From: Eledone cirrhosa
Taxonomy: Eukaryota > Mollusca > Cephalopoda > Octopoda > Eledonidae
Direction of reading: 5' to 3'
NCBI GenBank assembly: GCA_964016885.1
Contig: OZ024745.1
Location: forward strand, 46,804,272 to 46,868,271
Length of the DNA stretch: 64,000 nucleotides
This document shows, piece after piece, positions 11,238 to 26,163 of the stretch. Under the pieces are notes generated by a model that worked only from the letters and a program-made list of their open reading frames with translations, was not told where the DNA came from and did no database searches. A program made the translations under genes and the position numbers. Every line of letters begins with the position of its first letter. Within the stretch, counting starts at the first letter, position 1.

Positions 11238-14200
11238 AACAAGTAAGACCCCGACGGCTGAGCTCAAGCCGTTTCGACGAGGTGTGTCAGAAAAGTTCCA
11301 GGACTGATGTCACAAAAGATTAATTTCAAACCCAAACTTCACACGAAGAGTTTTCTCCTTCAAAGTAATCCCCCTGGAGTATGTAACTGTAATCTTAGCT
11401 CTCTGCAGCGATCAAACTTTTTTCTTCATAATTTTATATGTGCTCTGTTTCAGGTCGTCAAGCAATGAGCACAGAGCAACGAACAAACTTGAAAACTCCG
11501 TCAAAAGCACTGGGATTGCTGCAGCAAGTGTATGGAGATGAGACGATGTCACGCTCACGTGTTTTTGAGTGGTGCAAGAGGTATAAAGAAGGGGACGTGG
11601 AAGATGACCCCAAGAGCGGAAGGCCCTCAACAACCAGGACTGAGGTCAATGTTGAGCGCATCAGGCAGATGGTGCGTAGCGATCGTCGGCTGACTGTTCG
11701 ACTGATAGCAAATGAGCTGAGCATGAATCGGGACAGCGTCTGGAAGATTCTCACTGAAGATTTGGACATCCGGAAAGTCTGCGCGAAGATGGTGCCAAAA
11801 CTGCTGAACGATGACCAGAAGGGTCGACGCATGCAAATGTGCCAGGACATCCTTGAGCGTCTTGAAACTGAACCAGACTTGCTAGGGACAGTCATCACCG
11901 GTGATGAGTCATGGATCTTCGAGTACGACCCAGAGGGGACCCATTTTGAAAACGAGGACGACGTCAAAAAGGCCGTGACGACGGAACTGCGGAGGATCCC
12001 GGAATAATCCTTCCAGGAGTGCATGCAAGCGTGGCAGAAAAGGATGAAAAAGTGCATTAGACTCCAGAGGATTACTTTGAAGGAGAAAACTCTTAGTGTG
12101 AAGTTTGGGTTTGAAATAAATTTTTTGTGACATCAGTCCTGGAACTTTTCTGACCCACCTCGTATATAATTTTTTTTTTTTTTTGACAGCCAGCACTTGT
12201 AGTTTCTTTTTTGTTTTGTTTCTTGTTTTTTTTAAAAAAAACTTGTTAAAGATATTTAAGTACATTTGTCTGGATATATTTTAATAAGTTTTCTTGATTG
12301 TTTATTCAGTGGATTGGCTTATCACGTGACTTCTGAACAAGCTATGAAACATTCAGAAGTGAAAAGTCTTATTCAAGAATCAATAGTCAAGTTACAAAAA
12401 GCCACAGATAAATTCTTGGTCACAATTACCCAGTCTTTGGATAAAATTCCGTAAGTTTTTGGTTTTCTTGAATATAATACATTAACTCTTGTCACATGAA
12501 ACCACATTAGCAAGCCATCCTTGAAAAGTATGAAATAGCACTGACTACATTACATTATAAATTAGTCTTTTAATACTGCAAATTTTCACATGATCTCTCC
12601 ACTACTAAAAATGCTATAAACACTTAAATTAACGATTTTTAGATATTTTCTGCTAAGTCATTATGGCTTGTAAGAGTTTAAAGATAAAGAAAGGGGAAAT
12701 ACATTTTTAGCAGTGTTTACCATTTTAAAAAATGATTCTGTTTGTTTTAACATGGCATGCATGCACACACATATAAATAAATAAACTTCTATTGACTTAA
12801 ATTAAAAGCATTGGGGAAGTTTGAAATTTGTAATGTAGTTATCTCAATGCAGAAATGACCATAATAATAGTTGAAACAATCTACTAAAATACCACTGGAG
12901 ATGGAAGATTGTAGACAGTACCCTGCAAGGAATCAAACCCTGCATATCTCAAATGCAAGATGAGTGAGTTAACTACTATGCTAAGGAGCTACTGGTCACT
13001 AATTCCACTATTTTAGAACATTTTAAGCCTATAGCTAGAATTATAAACAACTGTTTACTTAATAAACATTGGGAAAGCTTGAAATTTGAAATGTAGTCAT
13101 CCCAGTGCAGACATTTCAAATTTCTCCAATGCTTCCTATGTTAATGGTTGTTTACAATTCTAACTACAGGCTTAACATCTCAAAAAACAGGACAATTTTA
13201 AATAACTGAAAGGTTTTATAATTGAATTTTTTAAAAAAGTACAATTTCATTTCAATATGTTTTGATTTTTCGTTTTGTTATATTTTGTGCAAAATAATTA
13301 TACTGGATAGTAGAAAACTATAAATGCCTAACAACTGGAACATTAATTAATATACAAAATATAAAAATGTCATTTTGATAGTCATACTAGTTATTTAACT
13401 CTGAATGTCATGTACCACATGTTACCACATTAGCAGGTTATTCTTGAAAAGGAAAACAGCGCTATAATTGCATTAAATGAAAAATTAAAGCCTTTACCCT
13501 AATACTGCAAATTTTTACAACAATCTGTTTTTTTTTTTTTAGATATTTTCTGCTAAATTATTACATGATATTAAGAGTTAAACACACACATAGCTAAATC
13601 ATTTGATGATTTTTCTTATTGCTAGATATGGAATGCGTTATATGGCCAAAGTATTGAAAGCTGCTTTATGGAAAAAATTCCCTCTTGCTCCTGAAAAAGA
13701 TGTCCTCAAAGTATGTATATTCTCAAATTTAACTTTTCTTCTTTTTTTTGTTTTTAAAGTTAATAGTTGATCTTGCTCTTCAGATATACATTGATTGAAT
13801 TTATCAGTGTCGAATTGGTATCACCAAATTAATGTTGACATTGTTTATTCCAGTGTCAGGAAGTGAACTGTGGTGGTTGGACGTGTAGCAGGTAGTGTTT
13901 GTCATTCCTATATGCAAGTGTGTGTCTCGATCCTAATAGGATATTGCAAGGGCTTTAACAGAAAATATATAATCCTTTTATTGACTGTTAAAGATTGGGA
14001 TTGGTTTGGTTTGGTCATTTCAATACATTATATATATAGTGCCAAGAGCTTCCGAAAAAAATAGATCAAGGGGGGGAAAAAACGCTCTATGTAATGTACA
14101 GAGCCAAAATACATATATAAATAAGATCTCAACACAAATATATGCTACCTATGTTGAAACTTTGGTTAGCATACATTTGTGTTGAGATCTTATTCATATA

Positions 14201-15048
14201 ATATATTGGATTTTGATTTAGTGATCGTTCACAGAAGCAGAAATATTTATAATAAAGTAAATATATAAGTTGTTTTTTTTTCTCTGAAGAGACTTAAAAA
14301 ACACTCATTTTGCTGAAACATCATAGCTATGTTGTAAGAAAATGAGTAAATGGACTTATGTATATGATTTAGGATTCTTTACAAAATGAGTTTATTTTAA
14401 AAAACATTTAATGTTAATTTTCAAATCATGTATCATCTAGTAAGGTAAGAGAATATAAAGTTACGATAGAATGTTCAGTTATATTCACAAATAATTAGGT
14501 TTTTGGTAGAAACATGAAATTGAAAGTTTTAAACACACATTACATTCAAGATTAATATTGGAAATTTTGTGAGGATGACTAAGAAATAATGCTCATTTGA
14601 TACTTTTATATAGGAATATTATCTTTAATTTATTCATTACATTTATACCTGTTTCTCTTACCAAAATATGTGCTAATTTCAAAATTGATCTGGTTTTAGT
14701 AATAAAAGGGACAAATGTTTCATATATGCTGAAAATTAAGTTAAGAAGTTTTCATAAGTTGATTTAGTTTAATTTGAGAAAAATTGTCAACAAGTCAGTA
14801 TTGCTATTGGCAAGGATTTTTTCTTCTTTCATTTCCCAGTTGTAAGTATTATTATAAATTGATTACCAGTATCTTTATTTTCCTTTAATGATATAAGTTA
14901 TTCATTGCAATTATTACACTTGAGTAACACTTTTTCTAAGCTTCTAGTAATAATTTAAATTTTATGTATTAGAGATTTAAACTAGGCAAAATAAAGAAAA
15001 TACTATCTATTTATGAAAAGCTGTTTCTGGGTTTTTAATTGTAGGTAG

Positions 15049-15095
<47 letters not shown>

Positions 15096-18000
15096 GAAAT
15101 ACTGTTATCAACAACTCAAATAAAATATTTAGTGCTGGCCTGTTTCTTGATTCAAAATGCATTGCTGTAGTTTGTGCAGTTTGCTGTGGTTTTAATATTG
15201 TGCTTCTGTTTATTTTGCTCATCCAGCATTCTTTTTATCTCATCTCATCTCCATCACATTTTATGAAATGTTTCTGTTTACTTGGCTTTTGATAGAATGA
15301 ACAAGGAATAAACCAATACATTACCAGTTAGTTTGATATTAAGATGTGGGTAAAATCAACTGAGTTAAAGCCTAACAATGCATATCCAACAGACACTTTG
15401 ACAAGCTAAGAAAATAGTTTGCTTTGTCTAGGCTTTGGTTTTGTTGATGCATTTTCTCTTAACCTAACTTATATTAATCATTCAAGCCAACAGTCAGACA
15501 TCTGATATTTTTCTGACATATTCAATTTTTATCAGGAATTTTATTGTCTCAGACAAAAGACATTAACTTAATGTATTAAAACAGCACAGTTTTGTTAAAG
15601 TTTTAAGAACCAAACTTAGTAGTTGCCTTTCCCCTGCTGTTTGCTATTACTACTCTTTTACTCTTTTACATGTTCCAGCCCACAGGCTGAGGCCATGCTG
15701 GAGCGCTGACATTTAGTGACTATCACTCTTCAATTATCAAATTCTCTCTTTTTCTTGAAGGAAAATAATCTAGGACATTGAAGAAAGGCGTTACTCATCC
15801 CAACATTATATAATTTTGTTTTGTGTTTTATGCATTTTTGTGTTTCTATTCCTGTTTATATCCAATTAGATATTGATTGATCTTAGTTATTGATTAAAAA
15901 AAAAAAGATTCCTTTCCTTTTTGTTTTCTTGAGTAATAATGAATTCCAAACCTATTGATTTTAGACAGCTACTTATGTTATGCATGTTATTTGGTGATGC
16001 TTTCTTATATATATACATTAGAATGTGTTTTTTATTGTATTTTCAGCTAATTTAAACTTATGCATGTTGAAATGTTTTAAACTAATGTAAATAAAACTTT
16101 CAAATCTTATCACTTATATATTTTTAAAATCCATATCTATTAAATATAAGTAAGTGTTTAATGTTTTAGTTATCAAGGTTTTAGGCTACATGAATATTTT
16201 ATACTTCAATCAAGTATCATACCAACATAATATTTTTGATTTTGTTGGTCTCTGTTTATATATATCATAGCTTTAATGTTTTTTTTTTTTTTTTTTTTTA
16301 AATTTTATATTTCTTATATTCTCTTGTTTAAAATCCATAACAAAATTAATAGTAAGAAAATAATAGTATTCCTTCCAACCTTTCTTCATCATTGTCATCA
16401 TTTATCTACTTTCCTGCGCTGCCATGTGTTGAACAGGTGGTCACAGTTTCAGTCGGTTTTTATTTGGAGTTACTTCTTTCATAGACAAATCAATGATTAC
16501 ATCTCTCATATTTATTAGATTTTTAGAAGGGTTTCTACTGTTGGATGCACTTATAGCCAAATGCTACAGAGTATACTGTGTGTTATTATGGCAACAGTTT
16601 TAGAGAGATTGTCTTGTCTTCAGCAAGACCAAAGTGTCCTCCCCACCTACATTGTTTGTTAACTATCACCAGAAAGGTTGTCTTGCCCTCAGCAGAGAGA
16701 AGAGCAAGGTGGTGATAGAAGTCAGTAATGTAAGATACTGTGAGAGAGAAACAGCTGCATGGTGGTTATTGGTAAGGAGATTAAAGACAACATAACCAAG
16801 AGGGTGATGGAAGAGAACCAGAGAAAAGTAATAGAGAACCTGTGTTTAGTAAGAGTGAGACAGTAATAGACAGCTATATGATGTTTAATATGATTGAATA
16901 GAAACAGCAAAATTTTGTAACAAAGAGAGAGGAAGAGCTATAGATTGTTTGTGGCAAGGCGACTTAATATAAACAGAACAAAGGAAAGAAAAACTCGAAT
17001 GAAGATATGGTACGTCCTAAACCAACCCTATTCACCACCACCACTTAAAAATAAATTCTCTGAATTTCAACTTCTGTTCCATGGATTTCCCAATACACAC
17101 CCACACACACACCTAATCTTGATTTTTAATTTTTACAAGAATATATTTACTATATTTATATATTAAGAAATATTTTAATTTATGTAATTTACTCATTTTC
17201 TTTTTGCTTGATAAATTCTATTCAGCTAATAAAGAATATGATATTCATATGAGCATTAAGGTATTTAATTTCTTATTAATTTGTTGTACTCTGTTCTCTG
17301 TCCCTTCCCTTCTTTTGTTTTGTTTTAAAGAAATCCTCATTATATTCATACTTAATTGTCATCTTGTTAAAGAACAGCTTTGTTTTCTATTACAGATTGT
17401 TGGTAACCTTATCTATTACCGCTACATAAACTCTGCCATTGTTGCACCAGATGCATTTGATATCATAGATGTCGGCGCCAACAAAGCTCTTAGTCCTGAC
17501 CAGCGGAGGAATCTTGGGTCAATTGCTAAGATTCTTCAATTTGCTGCATCTAACAAGGGGGTAAGATTCTCCTACCTAGTTTTGCATATCCTCAGAATTA
17601 AAGATGTATACTTCTTTAATTTATAAATAATGAATATTTAATTGCACCAAATCATTGTTTTTGCTGGGTCTTTTTTTTTTTTTACATCTGTTTTATGTCC
17701 AGCATGTATTGAACGGGTTGTCACGTTTTGAGATTGGCTGGGCTGAAGAGCCTCGCATCACACATATGCTCCATTTTGGCATGATTTCTAGAGCTGGGTG
17801 TCCTTCTTAATGCCAATCAATTTACAGACTACTGAGTACTCTTTATCACAGCAACAGCACTAGAACAGTTGTTTTGGGGGTCCTCTAAATTCTACATAGT
17901 CACAGATTAGTTGTTACCACTTTACAGAGTGCACTCGGTGCATTTTGTTGTGGCACAGCACTAGTGAGTTTTCTTTGGGAGTAAGACCAAAGGGTATTTA

Positions 18001-21000
18001 CTATACTACGTTGTCTCTGATCAATTAAGGCAATGAAACCCAGAGGATGGATAGGAGTGGGAGAGGAGGAGATGCAGTGTAGTAGTGGGGAAGTAGAAGA
18101 GTGAAGAATGAGAGAAGAAATTGAGCGATGCGTGGAGTAAGTAATATTTATCAATGATGAGTAACTTTGAAGAGAGAGTGTGTGATTGCAAGCAACATGG
18201 AAAGGGTCATGGTGGGATGTATGGGTGTAAATGGATTGGATGGTCTTATATAGATGAGGTTGGTGGGTAGGAATATGGACAGGACTATAAATATATAGTC
18301 TAACTCTCAGCTGTTGCTGCTGATGGTACTTATTTTCAGCTGAGTGAACTGGAGCAACATAAAATGAAAGGCTTTGCTCAAGGACACAACACACCACTCA
18401 GTCGAGGATTTGAAACTCTGATGCTGCTATTGCGAGCCCAACACTAATCATTAGGCTATGTACCTTCATTAATAACCTTTTTTATATTGTGTTATGTTTA
18501 ACTCGTTTTTGTTACAGTTTGCTGGTGAGAGTAGCCATCTTTCTTGTATGAATGATTATATCAGAGATGCCCATAGGAAATTCAAGTGAGTTATATTTTT
18601 GTGGAAGATTTTAATGTTGAAAACTTTATTTTTACCTTTCACTAATTAAATTACATAGTAAATTATGTTGCCAATAATAGTAATTTTCATTTATATAGCT
18701 TGTAAATGTGACATACTTATTAGTTATTAAATCACCATCATTTTATGTCCATTTTCTGTGTTGGCATGGATTGGACAAGTCATCACGGTTGGTGACAAAA
18801 CGTGGTTGGATAACCACATCTTGCCTATACATTCCATATTTTGACATGGTTTCTACATGGATGTCCTTCATAATGCTAACTACTTAACACTAAGTGCATT
18901 TTATCATGTGAACTGGGTATGTTTTATCTTAACACTAGAGAGTTTGTAATGTCCTCTCTACCATATATTGACTCTGTTCATTTAACCACTTTACAATTCT
19001 CTAAAATAGATTACTTAGCTTAGTTTACTGATGTATATTTGATCTAAACTGAGTAACAAAATTCAAATTTATTAAAGAAACATTACTGGACTGGAATTAT
19101 ATATATATATATCAAAGTAGATGCAGTAAAAAGCTGTTAGACTATTACTCACTAGAGTACTTGATACTTGGGGTAGTAGAGTGTGGTAATATGAAAGAGT
19201 TGGGACCCCGATGGTTGAGCTCTTGCTGTTGAAATGGCAAGAGCTCAGCTGTCGGGATCCTGACTCTTTCATATATATATATATATATATATATTATTTA
19301 TTTATTTATTTCAGAAACTTTTTCCAAATGGCTTGTGAAGTTGAAGACTTAGAAAATAAGTTTAACATTGATCAATATACGGATGCTACTATGGTATCGA
19401 AGCCAGTAATCTATATGTCTGTTCAAGAAATCTGTGATACTCATCAAGTAAGTATTATATTACTATTCCTTTCATCACCATATTTATAATGAAATACTCT
19501 GCCTATGTGTTTGAAGTAATTTTGTAAATAATAAAGAATTTAATAAACTAACTAACTTAATCTGATGTTTGAAACACAACTTAAAAGGTTCTTGGTTACA
19601 ATTATGATAAACGGTTTAAATTTAAGTGTAAACAATTTAAGAAATGGATGCGTTTCATAGAACTAGAAATGGTCTCACGTAAGTTGGTATCAAACTAGTT
19701 AAATATTGCATACAGATTGTACAATTGCTCTGTTATAATTTCTTTTATCTTTAAAAGTCATTTGTTTAATATGTAGTGATATTTTGTTTATTTAGAAGTT
19801 AGAGTGCAATAATGAGCAGAAAGTACTAGATATGAAGTAATATTTATGAGGCGGCAGTTTTTATTGTTGAGAACATCTTGTCAGTAAGTGTTTGGTCTAG
19901 AGTTTGTGAAAGTATTTCATAGAAAGATGAAGAACAAAGAGAATTATATGATGGAATATATTCATGCCATCTAATTAAAGCGAAATTCCCTGATATTTCT
20001 GCAGATTTCATCCCTTATGTTAAATCTAATAATTTATCTATTTTATTTGTAGCTTTTATTGAAACATCAAGATACCATTGCACCAGATCATAATGATCCA
20101 TTACATGAACTGCTGGATGATCTTGGAGAGTGTCCCTCGGTTGATGTTTTATTAGGTAACAACTATGTTGTCCTTTTGGAATCATTACTGGATTTTTTTA
20201 CAGCTTCCTGTTTCTTTGCCAGTCATTTGGAATTGAACATTTTTCTGTGAAGAAGAGTATATATAACATTATCATAATCATCATTTACATCCATTTTCCA
20301 AGCTTACATGGGTTAAACAGGTTGTCGTGCTAGGGATATGTTAGGTCAGGAGATCACGTCCGTCTCATATGGGTTTGTATATTAACTTGGTTTCTATGAC
20401 TGGATGCTTTTCCTAATGCTAACAACATTACTGGGTGGACTGGGTGCTTTTTATTGTGGCACCAAAATTACCATCTAATAAGGTTGACTAGGTGGTTTTT
20501 GTCATGTCACCAGCACAACCACCTTAAAGGGTGGACTGGGTGCTTTGTCATTACCAGCACCACCACCTTACAGGGTGGACTGGTCACTTTTTCTTATGTC
20601 CCCAGCATGACCACCTTGCAGGGTGGACTGGCTGCTTTTTGTCGTGTCACCAACACAAACACCATTACAAGGTGGACTGGAGGTTTCCTGTTATGTAACC
20701 AGCCCTACCACTTTATAGAGTGCATTTGTAGCTGCCTCTTTTCATGTTATTAGTACAACCCTACCCCCACCCCCACCTCCTTACAGAATGGATTAGGGGC
20801 CTTTGTTGTAGTGCTAGATTGCCAGACAGAGTGGACAAAGTCAAAGTGCTTTTTGCTGTGGCAGCTGCATTATGGGTATGGGGAGCAGATTTGGAGCATG
20901 TCCTCCTACTTTCCATGCTTATATATAGGAGCGTGAAAGGTGGGGAGGGGAAAGAGTATGTAAGTTGGACATAGGTGAGGGCTAGGGTATTAAGACTAGG

Positions 21001-24000
21001 AAGGTGAATGGAGGAGGGGTAAGGAAATGTTAGTTGCAGGCTAGTGTCCTTTACATGTTGTTTTATCCTGTGCACATGGGAAGGTAGATCTTTTGCAGTA
21101 CAGCATAGCACCAGAGATCCCGATTCTATGTAATCTCCTTTGAAAGGTTTAAAAGCCACTCAAGATAGGTTAAAAAGTCACAGGTTCCCGACCTATGGTC
21201 TTGGCAGATATTTAAATAAATTGTGAAATGAGACTCAGCCTTTGTAATATTAATTTCATAATGTTACAAGTAGATTTATGAATATTCCTTTTATTAAAAC
21301 TTCTTTGTCTAGATAGTTTAATTAAACAACTAAATTTATTATAAAAATTGTAATATATTTATAATGTAAATATTGCGAAAAATATTGATCACATTCCGCA
21401 TTTTGAAAAAGCATATTGTGTTGTATACCATAAAGTAATTCTTAAAAATATTGGTTTCATTACATAATTTTAACTGTTTGACATTAGGCATTGATGCATA
21501 AATGTATTTTCACTAACAATTTGATGAAAATCTAGCCTATATCAGTATTTGTTGCTTGGTTTAAATACTATTTTCTCTTTTTGAGCCAATGCTAATGAGT
21601 TTACATGATGTTTTAATAAGGATAAATGTCTAATGTTATTAAAATGAGATTATTTTAAATTTTAGGTGCAGAAATCAATTCAGGAGGTGAAGATGGCCTA
21701 GATGAGAGTGTGCGAGCTCAATTAGCTAAAACTGAAATTACTCTTACCTTAATGAATAAATTTGAAGTTCCTGATGATGATATGTCTGACATAAAAGGAA
21801 TGATGATCAGGTAATTTTATGTTTTTGTTATTTATATTGAAATAGTGTCTATAAGGCAAAACTGCTTGGCTATTGACCACTTTGCTACAGTTTCTTCTTG
21901 GACAAAAACATCACTTTAAAAGGAGACCTCCAGCTTTGGGCACAGAGGCTTGAAAATGCCCTTCCCTCATTTGAGATAATAATCCTCTCATCTGAGGACC
22001 TCCCTCTTAGCCCAGAAGCACTGTAGGACCAGTGGAAGGCACTCAACTGTTTGAGAACAAGAATGTGTCAATTAAATGATTCTTTGGTCAGATTGGGTTT
22101 ACAGGACTGACTCAGCCACTGCAAATGTGGAGTCCAACCTGACTATGGAGCACTGCTTTGTCTGATCTCTACTACACAACAAATACATCTCAAAAGATCT
22201 TACAGATCTTCGATGAAAATGCAAAGAGCTGTGTGAAAAAGTGGAAAACTTTATATGGCCACCCTGCTTGCTTTAAAGAAACAAAAAGACTCGGCATACC
22301 TCGCAAAACAATATTTACCACTGTTTACTTAACCAACATTCAAATTTGCCAAGCAGTGTCAGCTTGAAAACAATGAAGGATAATTGTTAGTAAAATTATT
22401 TGATGATTTATTTTCAAACTTGACTACAATATATGGCATTTCTCAAGACTTTGAGATATCTTGCTTACATCTTTGTTTCTACCTTCCTATTCCAATCCAC
22501 TAGATGTACACTTAATAATTTCTCTTACATTTTATCAATTTTGCAATGAAAATCAAACAGGAACTTTTAAAACTTTATCCCTTAGAAAAGCTAAGTTGAA
22601 AATTACTATTATTTAGAAATCTGGATTGTTAAAAAAAAATTAAATTAATTTTTCGATAGATTATATTTTAAATTGAAACAGATAATTTTTAGTTTTAGAA
22701 TTTAATATTAAAAACTAACTCAACATTTTAAATTGTTTTACTTTATTATTTTAATTTTTTAGAACGAAGAAAATGGTAGTTGATGTAATAGCATGTCAAT
22801 CAGGAGAAAATCTTTCACAGATTTTGGAAGTGCCATCAACAGATGAACAAGTAAGGAAGTTGTTTGATTTTATAACCAAATTTAGCTTATCATTAAGATA
22901 TATTTACTAGAATTTAAATCTAAAATTATTACTAAATGTTTATAAATGTATTATTTTTTTTCATTCTTAGTTTATTTATCAAAAACTGAAATATTTAACT
23001 GTTGCTTTATAAACAAACTGAGAATATGATTATGATTATGATGATAATGATGATGACATAATATCATTGACAAAATAAGAAAAAAAAAAAAATACTGAGG
23101 ATTGGAAGGGTGCAAGCTCTACACCCTTGACTGTATCGCATGGGCAAGTATTGCTGTGGAGAGAGGCCTGCTCCAACAGCCATTCCAGTTGGGTTCCTTC
23201 CTCAGATGTGATGACATCAGCCTGATTTGGTGGAAGAAAACAGCAACCAAAAGGCTGAAAACACCAGAGATCTCAATAGAATATTAGAATTGTTCTTTGT
23301 TTCTTGATTCTTGCTGCATAAATAAATCTTTTTTAACCTATCATAGGATTGTATCCTTTTTTTTTATGTGTGTTGACTATTTTATATACACATTACCCAA
23401 TAGTTAATATTTTTATCAAATTTTTTGCACTTCAGGAAGATATTCACCAAGCGTTATTAAAAAAACGTGACATGATAGATAAAAAAGCTACAAACCAAGG
23501 AAAATTAGAACGACAAACATCTCTATTGGGTGATAACAGGTAAGTTATGTTTGTACTTCTAGTGCAGCTGTTCCTGAAAATAATTTGTCATCAAATCCTT
23601 ATGATTTTCCAAAATTGCAGAATCCATACCAATATTTTACAAATAATTCCTACTATTCCAATTTTTATACAACATGAAATGAAACAAAAATTGTTTTAGA
23701 TTTTATAAAAAAAACCACCATATCTTGAGAAACACTGTTCTTGTGACAAAGTGAACTTATTGTTTAAATAGCATAGAGATTTTATTGATCTTAAAAATCA
23801 ATATTAATGTCAATGAAAACAGGTATTTCTAACAGTAACCATGAAATATTGACAATCTATAGAAAAGCAATTTATTTTGGGTATAATTATTAATTATTAT
23901 TTAGTAAAACAGTATAATTATTTACTATTAACATCCTGTTAAGATTTGGCAGAAAATATTTAAAAGTTAGTTTGTTAATTCAGATGTGTATAGTATATTT

Positions 24001-24700
24001 ACTAGTTGGCAGATCATTGTAGAACTGTGCAGTAAGCTAAAGTAAAGATTAACTTTTAATGTGATGCAATCATAGTGCTGTTATGTATTTTTCAAGAATG
24101 TCTTTCTAATGTGGTTTCATGTGGTACAGGATGTTAAGAGCATTTGTGTTGTGTGTGCGAACATTTCAGAACTGTTGATATTGTATTTTGAACATTATAC
24201 AATATCAACAGTTCTGAAATGCATTAGTGAATATTTGATTTATTTTTCTTTATAGGTTGCCACTGGAAATGATGAAAGGAAAGATTAAGAAAAATCTCCA
24301 AAATCTTGAGCTTGCTAATTTAGTAACTCGGAAAAATAAATACCAAGATATTATTAACTCTATTGCACGGGTAAAAGTTAACTTTTATACAATAATATGT
24401 AAGTGTGTACCTGGTTTAAAATAGGTACACCATATCCCTGTGTGTTGTAAGAAGCAATTAAAAGGGTTGGTGTCAAGAAGGGCATCTGGCTGCAAAATAC
24501 CTCAAAGTCGTGTCCAACCCATGCCAGTATGGAAAAGTCAACATAAAATGGACTATATAGATATGTAGTCATAGATATGAGTGTGTGATTAAGGAGTTCA
24601 CTTTGCATCCACATAGTTTCAAGTTCACTACTGACACCTTGGACAGGTGTTGGTTTGTGAAATTTGGTAAATGGAAACCTAAAGAAACATGTTTTATATG

Positions 24701-24781
<81 letters not shown>

Positions 24782-26117
24782 TTTGAGCATATGGTGATTG
24801 TTTGCCAACACCTCAGTATGCAGATTGAAGCACTCGACGAAGTACGCAGGTTGGTTTGTTTACTCCGAAATAATGTAAAATAATTAAGTCAAATATGTAA
24901 AATTTGGCTTTGTTTATTATAAATTATAGATATACTGCTATATATATTTCGGTGACAGCCATCATTGGCTGTGACCTCTTCAGGCAGTCCGAATTGGTGT
25001 GAGAAAGACAGGTACACATGTTGTTGAAGTGTGTTTTACTCCGTTAATACATCGATATGCCCAGCTCCTGGTTATGTTGTTATTCCTCTGAGGAACTGGA
25101 ATCATTTATTTTATTTTATATATATATATATGCAAGCATGGAAAAGCAGACAGAAAAATGATGTTAATATATATATCTAACAACTTGATGGGTCTTTAAT
25201 AAAATTACTCTTAAATGTAAAAACAGAAAATAGATAATTATTTTACTAAAGACCGTGCTATCTTCAATAATTTGATTAGCTTAATTAATTGTAAAATATT
25301 TGCAAAATACATTGAACAAGGATCCTTTTTAAAATAATTGTCTTGGGGTATGCACAATACTTGTAGTTTTCTGTTATTTTTTAACTTCTCTGCTTAATTA
25401 TAAATTCACAATGTTTACCTGTGAAAGAGTTTAAGTAGAGTTGGCTGTTAATATATTTGACCTAATCTTTCAGAAAAATCTGTTATGGACAGTCAGTTGT
25501 TAATATAACTGACTCAACCACTTTGGAAAATCTGGAAATCTTTAACATACCAAAGCAAATATTCAATAAAAGTAACCTTAAAGTATGCAATAATTAGAAC
25601 CTGTATTTAAGTTGTTATAAAATATTTTATTTTTCTGTTTTTCTCCTCAGGATATTCGCAACCAACGGCGTTATAGGAATACTCGGCGACAAGAACTGAT
25701 ACGGCTACGAAGTGCAGTAAAAAGTTTGCACAATAAAAGGTCTTTCTATGAAGAACAGATTGACTATTACAATCTTTATGTGAAAACCTGTTTGGATAAT
25801 ATGGCTCACAAGGAGAAGTTAGTAAAAACATGAATTATTTTTCACCCATTGTCTTTGACCTGTATTACTCCTTTAACATCGTTTTTTTGTTTTTTTTTGT
25901 TGGTGTTTTTTTTAACTTTAAAAATCAATTTAAAGATATTTCAGCAGCATTTTTATAGCCATTTTTCCATGTTGACATGGATTCAACTTTCTCTTCAATC
26001 TCTGCTGAAGTCTCATTACCATACAATATTGCACTCTGTACACTTACTTTATAATATTCATCATATCTATCTCTCTCTCCCTCTCTCTCTCTATATATAT
26101 CTATATATATATATATA

Positions 26118-26163
<46 letters not shown>

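Noticed and set aside
11458..12265. Antisense frames over the mariner
   Set aside because: Shadows of the transposase frame.
17900..18397. 165-codon antisense frame as a gene
   Set aside because: Low-complexity Ser/His/Thr-rich translation over a LINE-tail-like region, within an IQGAP intron; no domain.
24569..24883. Frames over AT microsatellites (Tyr-Ile repeats)
   Set aside because: Translation of (TA)n; no biological signal.
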